A stretch of DNA of 26,254 nucleotides from the NCBI GenBank assembly GCA_052390035.1, contig JBQTHI010000034.1, positions 1-26,254 on the forward strand. The letters are read 5' to 3'. This stretch comes from JBQTHI01 sp052390035. GTDB taxonomy: Bacteria; Actinomycetota; Acidimicrobiia; Spongiisociales; ZC4RG35. The position numbers were made by a program, and so were the translations under genes. The stretch's first letter is position 1; each line of letters begins with the position of its first letter. This document shows, piece after piece, positions 1-6,434 of this stretch. The notes beneath the pieces are model-generated. The model ran no database searches and was not told where the DNA came from. It saw only the letters and a program-made list of their open reading frames with translations.

Positions 1-368
1 ACGGCCAAGCCCAGTACCGGGGATGCCACCGCACCTACCCACGCCCAGAGCTCTCCCTTTCTCACTCCGTAGGCCACCAAAAACAGGACCGCCAATCCAG
101 TGGCGGCGAGGAACCCAGATACTGCGAGATGTAGGTGGCTGATGTAGTTGAACAGAGACAGACTGAAATCGCGGATAGCTTCTCGGCCGACGTTCACCTG
201 ATCCGGGCCGATGCCCAGTTCCAGGAAACGGTCGGTGAAGTTGAGGATGAAGAAGATCACGGCGTAGCCGATGAACCCAACTGCCGCGATCCCCATCAGC
301 CGCGAGCCCCTGCTGAGATCTGTGTTGACAGGGCTAATCGATACCCCGGCTGTTCTGGTGGTTGTCAT
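1..368 (-). CDS. Partial membrane protein (C-terminus beyond window)
   Basis: An open frame runs on the minus strand from an ATG at 366-368 to the window edge, giving 122 visible residues without a stop. The start is well supported by a strong Shine-Dalgarno sequence, AAGGAGGT, on the minus strand at 374-381, five bases before the ATG. Hydrophobic stretches at about residues 24-44, 82-101 and 107-122 look like membrane helices; residues 45-81 would form a loop. I do not recognise the family. The gene is divergent from the sigma factor operon with about 100 bp between the two starts, so it may share control with that operon, but this is only positional inference. The real C-terminus is not visible. 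Confidence 0.7.
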   Translation of the reverse strand, partial: MTTTRTAGVSISPVNTDLSRGSRLMGIAAVGFIGYAVIFFILNFTDRFLELGIGPDQVNVGREAIRDFSLSLFNYISHLHLAVSGFLAATGLAVLFLVAYGVRKGELWAWVGAVASPVLGLA

Positions 369-470
369 TGTCCACCTCCTTCACACAATATGGACGGAGA
401 GGGGCCACCCAGGATTGCACACTGGGGCCGACGCAATAGATTCGTTGGCGATTTCGTCATTTGTTATGAG

Positions 471-1115
471 ATGCGCGGCGTGAACGACCCGATGGACACC
501 AAAGTCCGCTCGAACCTGCCTCACCTCGATTGTTTTCCCGATGGAGCCCGGACGAGTGAAGCATTTCAACATCTGGCGATTCGAGAGATCCCGGCCCTCT
601 ATTCGCTGGCCCGCCGGTTGGTCCGCGATAACGCTGAGGACCTTGTCCAAGAGACGTTGCTGAACGGCTACCGCTCCTTCGGGACCCTGAAGGAAGCCGC
701 GGCCGGCGGTCGATGGCTGAAGTCGATCATGGTCAACCTGTTTCGAGACCAGCTTCGCAAGCGAGTTCGATCCGTCGAGGAGTTCCCCGTCGAGGAGATC
801 GAGGAGTTTTCGCTTTATCGCGCGCTGATCGAGGATGATCCCTTCCCATACTCCGACGCGCTCCATCTCGACTTCCTCCAGGTCTTCGCCCGGGAGGATG
901 TTCGGGAAGTGCTACTGCACCTGCCCGAGATCTATCGGGCGGCTCTGGTTCTCCGCTACATGGATGGGTTTGCCACCAAGGAGATCGCCAGGATGTTGAA
1001 GGTTCCCATGGGAACGGTGCTTGCTCGCCTTCACCGGGCAAGGAAACTTTTCGAGATAGAGCTGTGGATCTACGCGGAGGAGGCCGGACTTCTCCTTAGG
1101 AAGGCGGCAAGATGA
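471..1115 (+). CDS. ECF RNA polymerase sigma factor, SigR-like
   Basis: This 214-residue protein has the two-domain layout of an extracytoplasmic-function sigma factor. Region 2 includes NAEDLVQE at residues 54-61. Region 4 lies at about residues 150-192, with a helix-turn-helix around GFATKEIARMLKVPMGTV and the terminal RLHRARK. The reading frame is open upstream to 135, but that part is antisense to the divergent membrane gene, so ATG 471 is preferred; GTG 480 and ATG 492 are alternatives and no clear ribosome site decides between them. The stop overlaps the next start as ATGA (1112-1115), which is typical of a sigma/anti-sigma pair. Its partner resembles RsrA, so control by thiol oxidation is inferred. 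Targets are unknown, but autoregulation of this operon would be usual for the family. Confidence 0.88.
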   Translation: MRGVNDPMDTKVRSNLPHLDCFPDGARTSEAFQHLAIREIPALYSLARRLVRDNAEDLVQETLLNGYRSFGTLKEAAAGGRWLKSIMVNLFRDQLRKRVRSVEEFPVEEIEEFSLYRALIEDDPFPYSDALHLDFLQVFAREDVREVLLHLPEIYRAALVLRYMDGFATKEIARMLKVPMGTVLARLHRARKLFEIELWIYAEEAGLLLRKAAR

Positions 1116-1351
1116 CTGTTGAGAGGACTATCCCCTGTTCGGAGGCGGCTCGCCAGCTTTGGGACTACCTCGATCACTCCATCTCCCCGGAGGATCAGGA
1201 GAAGGTCGATGAGCATCTGGCTTTCTGCCGGAAATGCTGCGGGGAGTTGGAGTTCGCCAAGGAGCTGAGAGCGTTTCTCGCCTCCAACGCCTCGGAGGAT
1301 CTACCAGCAGAGGTCAAGTCTCGACTGGAGCGGTTTGTCGGAGAGTTGTAG
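1112..1351 (+). CDS. RsrA-like zinc-binding anti-sigma factor
   Basis: This 79-residue protein carries Cys9, His35, Cys39 and Cys42, the H-x3-C-x2-C zinc anti-sigma (ZAS) motif plus an upstream Cys. From memory, the zinc ligands of Streptomyces RsrA are Cys11, His37, Cys41 and Cys44, so spacing matches exactly with an offset of two. Cys43 is an extra thiol. No membrane helix is present, so it should be a cytoplasmic redox sensor that binds the sigma factor when reduced and releases it on disulfide formation. That mechanism is known for RsrA and inferred here. It is shorter than RsrA (about 105 residues). Its ATG overlaps the sigma stop by four bases, and the methyltransferase GTG follows eight bases after its stop, so all three are probably one transcript. 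Confidence 0.87.
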   Translation: MTVERTIPCSEAARQLWDYLDHSISPEDQEKVDEHLAFCRKCCGELEFAKELRAFLASNASEDLPAEVKSRLERFVGEL

Positions 1352-1359
1352 GAGGCATC

Positions 1360-2169
1360 GTGACCCGCGACCTTATGTACCAGGATGAGATCAAGGAGTC
1401 GGTCCGACACGCCTACGCCGAAATTGATTCCGGCGGTGGGGCCGACGTGGCCCGCCGCTTCTACAGCCATGAAGAACTCGAACAGGTGGGGCCTGCGGCG
1501 GTCGCCTGGGCCCTAGGGGTCGGAAACCCGGTTCGTTACGCCTTCTTGCAACCCGGAGAGAGCGTCCTCGATGTGGGATCGGGAGGCGGTATCGACACCA
1601 TCCTCGCCGCCAAACAGGTGGGGCCAAGGGGGAGAGCTATTGGTCTCGACATCATCGACGAGATGTGCGAGCGAGCCCGACGCCACGCCGAGGATGCGGG
1701 AGTGACCGGTTGGACCCGGTTTCTTCAAGGTGAGATGGAGGCGATACCGCTACCGGATTCTTCGGTGGACGTGGTGGTTTCAAACGGAGTCCTCAATCTA
1801 TCCTCGCGAAAGAGCCGGACCATGGCGGAGATCCTCCGGGTCATGAAGCCGGGCGGCCGGATCTGTGTGGCCGATCTGACGGTGGAAGAGGACCTGCCTC
1901 CAGAAGTAGCGAACGATCAGAGTGCCTGGGCGGGCTGAGTGTCGGGAGCCATGGCGGAGCGTGTCTTCGTCAAGAAATTGGGGAAGGCAGGATTCGTCGA
2001 CGTGTGGGTGGGGGGCCACAAGCCGTTTGGGATCGCGGACGCGGCCATGTATCCGCTGTTCTCCAAAGAGGTAATCGAGCTTATGCGAAGAACGATCGAC
2101 CCCGATCATCACGACCACGTCGCCACCGGGGTGATCGTGAAGGCCAGAAAGCCCGCATCGCGACTTTGA
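1360..2169 (+). CDS. ArsM-like SAM methyltransferase, predicted selenoprotein (in-frame UGA)
   Basis: Reading from GTG 1360 to the stop at 2167-2169 gives a 269-residue ArsM-family methyltransferase if UGA 1936-1938 is decoded (residue 193). The start has a GGAGG ribosome site at 1351-1355. SAM motif I is DVGSGGGID at 71-79; GEMEAIPLPDSSVDVV and LRVMKPGGR follow. The frame is unchanged after the UGA, continuing VSGAMAERVFVKKLGKAGF, as in normal ArsM proteins whose motif is AWAGC-x-x-GA: the UGA sits exactly at that Cys. Other ArsM arsenic-binding cysteines are missing here: SNGVLNL replaces SNCVINL, and ALGVGNP replaces ALGCGNP. Only Cys103 and Cys169 are seen. Arsenite may therefore not be the substrate; a chalcogen, metal or thiol acceptor is possible. 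A nonsense mutation is the alternative, with two fragments at 1360-1938 and 1939-2169. Confidence 0.8.
1936..1938 (+). other. Predicted selenocysteine codon (UGA)
   Basis: In-frame TGA inside the methyltransferase. It is flanked by coding sequence of the same family in the same frame on both sides, and it replaces the Cys of the conserved ArsM motif AWAGC. A Cys-to-Sec exchange at a family-conserved thiol position is the usual sign of a selenoprotein. Confidence 0.75.
1945..1968 (+). promoter_or_regulatory. Candidate bacterial SECIS hairpin
   Basis: GGAG (1945-1948) pairs with CUUC (1965-1968) with one G-U pair. A C/U mismatch (1949/1964) follows, then CAUG (1950-1953) pairs with CGUG (1960-1963), leaving a six-base loop GCGGAG (1954-1959). 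The loop starts 16 bases after the UGA and begins with G. Both features agree with the published bacterial SECIS consensus as I recall it (loop 16-37 bases downstream, a G among the first two loop bases). The fold was worked out by hand. Confidence 0.6.
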
Positions 2170-2238
2170 ACTAAAGGGCCGCCAAAGGTCACCCGGCTAG
2201 CAAGGATGCGATAAGGGACTGGGGATGGTGCCCGGTCG

Positions 2239-3489
2239 TCAATTTGCCGGCAGGGAGAGGGTCTCGCGCATCCGAAGCACGACGTCGAGTCCGCTGGCGG
2301 CGGTGATGGCGGCCACGACGACGATGGCAGTTGAGGTGGTGTAGAGGTCGGCGATGACGCCGGCGAGGACGGCGCCGATCGCGAATCCGATGTCGCGCCA
2401 CCACCGATAGACACCGACTGCGGCGCCCCGCCAGGCGGGGTGGGCGACGTCGCCGACCGCGGCGATGAGAGTGGGGTAGGCCATGGCGGTCCCGGCGCCG
2501 AACAAGATGCTGCCCGCCACCCAGTGGTCGACCCTCCCCCCAAGGGCGATGATCAGCAGACCGCCGGCTTCGATGAATAGCCCGACGGCTATAAGCCATT
2601 TGCGTCCTATCCGGTCGGAGAGGGCGCCGGTGGCGAGCTGGCCGAATCCCCACACAGCCGGTGCGATGGCAATGAGGGCGCCCACGGTGGCGAGGTCAAG
2701 CCCGGCGGTGGTGTAGAGGATGGGGAGCAGTCCCCAGGCCATGCCTTCGTTGAGATTGTTGACCAACCCGGCCTGACAGGCCGATGACAAGGTCGGGTCC
2801 CGCCAGCTGGTGAGAGCGAACACCTGCCCCGAGGTGAGGTGCCCACTGAACCTGCCGCCGTGCTCGGCTGCCTCGAACGAAGCGTGGCCTCTCGTCTCGT
2901 GTACGAAGATTGCGCTGAGCCCCAAGCCGAGGGCGGCAAAGGCGAGACCGAGGAAGAAGGGGGCAGGGCGGAGTCCGGCAGTTGCGGCGATGGCGCCGGT
3001 CGCCCAGGCGGTGGCGGCCACCGCGCCGTAACCGGCGGCTTCGTTGAATCCCATCGCAGTGCCGCGCAGCCGGGGGCCAACCAGGTCGATCTTCATGATC
3101 ACGGTCACCGACCAGGCCAAGCCCTGGTTGATGCCCAGGAGGACGTTGGCGAACACGATCCAGCCCCAGGTCGGCGCCCAGATGAGTAGGAGGGGGACGG
3201 GGAGCCCGATCAGCCATCCAGCCACCAGGACGGGCTTCCTTCCAAACCGATCTGCCAGGTGACCGGCGAAGTAGTTGACGGCGGCTTTGGTGACGCCGAA
3301 GACGGCGATGAACGACAGAATCCCGGTCCGAGCGGCGATACCGAACTCGGCCTCGGCGAGGAGCGGGACCACGGTGCGTTCCTGGCCGATCATGCCACCG
3401 ACCAGCGCCCCGACCGACACCAGCAGCAGGAACTGGGGGAGGTTCTCCCTCAGGCCCAGGTGCACCGTCCGATCGAGGGGTTTGGTCAC
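2239..3489 (-). CDS. MFS transporter
   Basis: This 416-residue protein fits the major facilitator superfamily with about 12 hydrophobic segments. Motif A-like loops are seen in both halves: GHLADRFGRKPVL between helices 2 and 3, and GALSDRIGRKWL in the second half. It overlaps the upstream MBL-rhodanese gene by four bases (ATGA on the minus strand, 3486-3489), so the two are translationally coupled. That context suggests export or import of a sulfur compound such as sulfite, thiosulfate or an organosulfur molecule, but the substrate cannot be read from the sequence. It converges on the selenoprotein methyltransferase gene with 69 bases between stops, in which I see no clear terminator. Arsenic or selenium compounds are alternative substrates by neighbourhood. 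Confidence 0.88.
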   Translation of the reverse strand: MTKPLDRTVHLGLRENLPQFLLLVSVGALVGGMIGQERTVVPLLAEAEFGIAARTGILSFIAVFGVTKAAVNYFAGHLADRFGRKPVLVAGWLIGLPVPLLLIWAPTWGWIVFANVLLGINQGLAWSVTVIMKIDLVGPRLRGTAMGFNEAAGYGAVAATAWATGAIAATAGLRPAPFFLGLAFAALGLGLSAIFVHETRGHASFEAAEHGGRFSGHLTSGQVFALTSWRDPTLSSACQAGLVNNLNEGMAWGLLPILYTTAGLDLATVGALIAIAPAVWGFGQLATGALSDRIGRKWLIAVGLFIEAGGLLIIALGGRVDHWVAGSILFGAGTAMAYPTLIAAVGDVAHPAWRGAAVGVYRWWRDIGFAIGAVLAGVIADLYTTSTAIVVVAAITAASGLDVVLRMRETLSLPAN

Positions 3490-4850
3490 CGGTCGGAGAC
3501 CAGCTCCCCGAGGGTGGTCAGTTTTCCTTTGAAGACGACAACGTCGTCACGCCCGGTTCGGGCAAGGAGGCTGGCGGCGGTCATGGCCCGCTCCCCGTGG
3601 CTGCAATGCACCAGGAGCTCACCTGCGGGGATCGTCCCGGCGGAGTTGGCGAGGGTTCCGAGCTCGACATTCACGGCCCCAAGCACATGGCCGGTTGCAT
3701 ATTCGGAGGTCTGACGCACATCCAACACCGTTCGCGCTCCACTCCCGGGTGCCTCTCTGACGATGGGGATGCGCGCAGTGGGCCGTCCCGCCTCGGCCCA
3801 GGCCGACATCCCTCCCTTAGGGGCCCCGATGATGTTCTCGAACCCGACGGTGAGCGCAGCCCACACCACGTCCTCTTGGTCGACGTGCTCGTCGATGATG
3901 AGCACCAAGGGTGTTTGGCGGGGGACAAGCCATCCCAGCCAGGTGGCGAATTGGGTCCGCCATGGGTGGGCGATCGCCCCGGGTATGTGCCCGGCGGCAT
4001 AGGCGTGGATGTTCCTCACATCAATCAGCTCCGCCCCTTTTTCGACTACCTCTTCAACGTCCGCTGCAGAGAGTTGGGGGAGGGGTGGAATCGAGGTCCC
4101 GTGGATCGGCGGGCCTTGTCGGTTGACCTCCCGCAACTCGAGGAAATAAGGAGGGTAGGTGCTGTAGCCGGCCAGCAGGCGCTGTACAAACAGCTCCTCG
4201 TCGGGGTCACCGGCGAGGAGCGGATTGGCGGCTCTTTCCGCTCCGATGGTGGTGGTCCGCCCGGCACCGGAGCCCACCGAGCAGAACGACCCCGAACCGT
4301 GGGTCGGGTACACGTCCAGGTCGTCGGGCAAGGTCAGCAACCGGTCCCGGATCGACCGATAGGCGGCTCGGGCGAGAGGCTCGGTTTGCTCTGGGGAGAG
4401 GAGGTCGGTGCGGGCCACCCCGCCGGCGATAAGGGTGCCGCCCGAGAACAGAGCCACCGGTCGCGAGCCGTCATGAAGGAGGTAGGACAGGTGCTCGGGC
4501 GTGTGGCCGGGGGTGGCGATCACCCGCAACGTCAACCCCCCCAAGTCCACCTCGGCGCCATCGGTTAACGGCCGGTGGAGATATCCCAGTTCGGAACCGA
4601 CCGGGGCCCACAGCTCGGCTCCGAGCGCCACCAGTTCCCTGGCGCCGGAGACGAAGTCGGCGTGAAGATGGGTCTCGAACACGAATCGAGCCGAAAGATC
4701 CTTTCGTTCTAGCTCAGCCAGGTAGGGTCGAGGATCTCGCTCGGGGTCCACCACCAAGCTCCCGCCGTCACCCAGGTCCACCACATAGGAGCTGTTGCCC
4801 AAACCCTCATCGACGATTCCGGTCACATCCACCAATCTCCACCTCTTCAA
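3486..4850 (-). CDS. MBL-fold / double rhodanese protein, CstB-like architecture
   Basis: The 454-residue protein has an N-terminal metallo-beta-lactamase domain (about 1-250) and two rhodanese domains (about 262-360 and 370-454). This is the layout of persulfide dioxygenase-sulfurtransferases such as CstB. The first rhodanese has no catalytic Cys in the expected loop; the second has Cys416 in CSHGER. Metal motifs are partly degenerate: THLHADF (His61, His63, Asp65) has Phe where HxHxDH has a second His, and FSGGTL has Gly where persulfide dioxygenases have the iron-binding Asp in TGDxL. TPGHTPEH and YPTHGSGSFC remain. Oxygenation of persulfide is thus uncertain; sulfur transfer by the last domain is plausible. 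It is the first gene of a minus-strand pair with the MFS transporter and is divergent from the ArsR-rhodanese regulator, its likely controller. The cytoplasm is the expected location. Confidence 0.85.
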   Translation of the reverse strand: MKRWRLVDVTGIVDEGLGNSSYVVDLGDGGSLVVDPERDPRPYLAELERKDLSARFVFETHLHADFVSGARELVALGAELWAPVGSELGYLHRPLTDGAEVDLGGLTLRVIATPGHTPEHLSYLLHDGSRPVALFSGGTLIAGGVARTDLLSPEQTEPLARAAYRSIRDRLLTLPDDLDVYPTHGSGSFCSVGSGAGRTTTIGAERAANPLLAGDPDEELFVQRLLAGYSTYPPYFLELREVNRQGPPIHGTSIPPLPQLSAADVEEVVEKGAELIDVRNIHAYAAGHIPGAIAHPWRTQFATWLGWLVPRQTPLVLIIDEHVDQEDVVWAALTVGFENIIGAPKGGMSAWAEAGRPTARIPIVREAPGSGARTVLDVRQTSEYATGHVLGAVNVELGTLANSAGTIPAGELLVHCSHGERAMTAASLLARTGRDDVVVFKGKLTTLGELVSDR

Positions 4851-4857
4851 GCGGTCA

Positions 4858-4867
4858 CTTGATCAAG
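4858..4867. promoter_or_regulatory. Palindrome, candidate ArsR-type operator 1
   Basis: Perfect 10-bp palindrome CTTGATCAAG just upstream of the MBL-rhodanese start in the divergent spacer. It shares the core TGATCA with the second palindrome at 4891-4906, so both may bind the same dimeric ArsR-family repressor. This is inferred from position and symmetry. Confidence 0.45.
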
Positions 4868-4890
4868 CCTGGCCAGGAGCCTCCGAAAAG

Positions 4891-4906
4891 TCAAGTGATC
4901 ATTTGA
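4891..4906. promoter_or_regulatory. Palindrome, candidate ArsR-type operator 2
   Basis: TCAAGTGATCATTTGA is a 16-bp inverted repeat with one mismatched pair. It covers the place where the -35 box of the regulator gene would lie, 17 bases before the -10 candidate at 4914-4919. This suits autorepression by the adjacent ArsR-rhodanese protein. Confidence 0.5.
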
Positions 4907-4913
4907 ATAATGC

Positions 4914-4919
4914 TAGGTT
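4914..4919 (+). promoter_or_regulatory. -10 box of probable leaderless transcript
   Basis: TAGGTT matches the actinobacterial TANNNT -10 pattern and ends eight bases before the GTG start at 4928. No ribosome site precedes that start, which suggests transcription begins at or next to the start codon. Confidence 0.45.
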
Positions 4920-4927
4920 AGAACGGT

Positions 4928-5620
4928 GTGGACTTTCGGTCTGTGAAAGCAGCGACACGCCGGGAGGCCAAAGATGCCCTCTTCGAGGCCTTGGCCAGCA
5001 TCGCCGCCGCCTTGGCGTCGGGCCGTCGGGTTGAGATCGTGGAGGTCCTTGCCCAGGGGGAGCGGACGGTGGAGACGGTGGCGGATGCGATCGGCCAGTC
5101 GGTGGCCAACACTTCCCACCATCTCCGCACCTTGGCCAGGGCCGGGTTGGTCGACACTCGCCGCCAGGGCACCCACATCTTCTACCGGCTGGCATCCGAT
5201 CGGGTAGTCGAAGTGTGGCTGGGCGTCCGTCGCCTGGCGGCCGAGCGGCTCGACGTCATCGAAGGGCTGGCGCGCGCCTACCTCGGCGACCGGAGCCAAT
5301 TCGACCTGATCGGTGGGGAGGAGCTGGTGGAGCGGCTCCGACGGGGCGACGTGGTCCTGATCGATGTTCGCCCCGAAGCCGAATATGCCGCCGGTCACCT
5401 CCCGGGGGCCATATCCATCCCCCCGGATGACCAGGCAGCGCTCGACAAGCTTCTCTTGACCATCCCTCCCGAACGCGAGATCGTGGCGTACTGCCGGGGG
5501 CCCTACTGCGTATACGCCGACGACGCCATTCGCTATCTCGCCGCCCGGGGCCGGAGCGCCCTCAGGCTGGAGGAAGGGGTTCCCGAATGGCGACGTGACG
5601 GCGGGCCAGTCGAAGACTGA
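4928..5620 (+). CDS. ArsR-family regulator fused to a rhodanese domain
   Basis: The 230-residue protein starts with a winged helix domain of the ArsR family (about 1-95; helix-turn-helix around 47-75 including SVANTSHHLRTLARAGLV). A rhodanese domain follows at about 120-225, with LIDVRPEAEYAAGHLPGAI and an active loop CRGPYC (Cys189 and Cys194). The DNA-binding half has no cysteine, so sensing probably uses the rhodanese Cys189/Cys194 pair, for example through persulfide formation. That mechanism is inferred; related ArsR-type persulfide sensors such as BigR use cysteines in the ArsR domain. It is divergent from the MBL-rhodanese/MFS pair with two palindromes between them, so repression relieved by reactive sulfur is the simplest model. 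GTG 4928 is chosen because a TANNNT box lies eight bases before it. Its last 59 bases overlap the convergent gene ending at 5562. Confidence 0.85.
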   Translation: MDFRSVKAATRREAKDALFEALASIAAALASGRRVEIVEVLAQGERTVETVADAIGQSVANTSHHLRTLARAGLVDTRRQGTHIFYRLASDRVVEVWLGVRRLAAERLDVIEGLARAYLGDRSQFDLIGGEELVERLRRGDVVLIDVRPEAEYAAGHLPGAISIPPDDQAALDKLLLTIPPEREIVAYCRGPYCVYADDAIRYLAARGRSALRLEEGVPEWRRDGGPVED

Positions 5621-6371
5621 AGCGCCCCCTCTTTGAGGGAGGGTCAAGTAGGGCAAATATTCCCACGGCGACCAACAGGGAGGCGGGAGCCACCAGTCCG
5701 GATCCTGCCGTCAGCAAGGCTCGGATCAGCAGCTCCAAAGCCCGGATCGGGGCCGCCATCAACAATGTGAAGGTGTTGGACAGCCACGCTGCGAGCCACC
5801 CCAGCCACGCCGAGCGGGTGTCGGGTGTGGGAGCGGCCGGTTTCACTGCTGGGTTGGAGTGCGGTTCCGGCTCGGATGGGGCCTCAAGGTTTACCAGCAC
5901 GGACGCGACATCCGGGCCGGGACCGGTCGATCCGCTGGGCGACGGCTCCGCCAATCGCCCATCGACTGTCGGGAATGGTGACGGTGGCGGCTGTTCGGCG
6001 AAAGGGCGATCGATCGGGGTCGGGCTGGCTGCGACCGGTTCGTCCCGAGGTCGGTCAGCCGGAGACGGACTCGGGTCGACCGGCTGGCTGGGCAGCAGTC
6101 GGTCGATCGGTTCTGTGACAGGGTCGATGAATTCCTCAACCGTTCCGATGACAGGATCGCCGGCCTGTTCCGAGGGCGGCGGCAAGAGCGGCGTCGCCTC
6201 ATCGACGGGAGCCGTCACCGTCTCGACGGTCTCGGAGATGGTGCCGGCCGCTTCTTGAAGCGGGTCGAACAGATCGGCCTGGGCCGGGGCGGCCACAACG
6301 CTCAGTCCGAGCGCCAACAGCGGTCCCGCCACCCGGACCCATCTGCCGCGAGTCGCCACATGCTGGCCCAT
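5562..6371 (-). CDS. Exported proline-rich membrane-anchored protein, unknown function
   Basis: I do not recognise this 269-residue protein. Residues 1-33 form a signal peptide (basic start, hydrophobic GPLLALGLSVVAA, likely cut after AQA). Next comes a low-complexity Pro/Ser/Glu/Asp-rich region to about residue 185, which would be an extended stalk. Hydrophobic segments follow at about 190-240 (WLAAWLSNTFTLLMAA, APASLLVAVGIFALL) and then a basic tail RLARRHVAIR. This suggests a surface protein anchored by its C-terminus with the tail inside the cell. The last 59 bases overlap the end of the ArsR-rhodanese gene on the other strand. The histidine kinase gene is divergent from it across about 63 bases, so co-regulation is possible. 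Confidence 0.62.
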   Translation of the reverse strand: MGQHVATRGRWVRVAGPLLALGLSVVAAPAQADLFDPLQEAAGTISETVETVTAPVDEATPLLPPPSEQAGDPVIGTVEEFIDPVTEPIDRLLPSQPVDPSPSPADRPRDEPVAASPTPIDRPFAEQPPPSPFPTVDGRLAEPSPSGSTGPGPDVASVLVNLEAPSEPEPHSNPAVKPAAPTPDTRSAWLGWLAAWLSNTFTLLMAAPIRALELLIRALLTAGSGLVAPASLLVAVGIFALLDPPSKRGRFSLRLARRHVAIREPLPPA

Positions 6372-6434
6372 TCATGAGCTATCGGCCAACTCCGGTCAAA
6401 AGCTCAAGGGAGGGCGAGAAGTGGCGATGTCATT

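Noticed and set aside
135..470. An N-terminal extension of the sigma factor
   Set aside because: The frame is open but lies mostly over the divergent membrane gene, has no sigma-like sequence, and region 2 fits a start at 471.
1360..2169. Simple nonsense mutation of an arsM pseudogene
   Set aside because: It cannot be ruled out, but the UGA is exactly at the conserved Cys, the downstream half keeps family sequence, and a SECIS-like hairpin follows. Selenocysteine explains all three.
3597..4568. A 323-codon open frame on the plus strand
   Set aside because: It is antisense to the MBL-rhodanese gene, which has recognisable catalytic loops.
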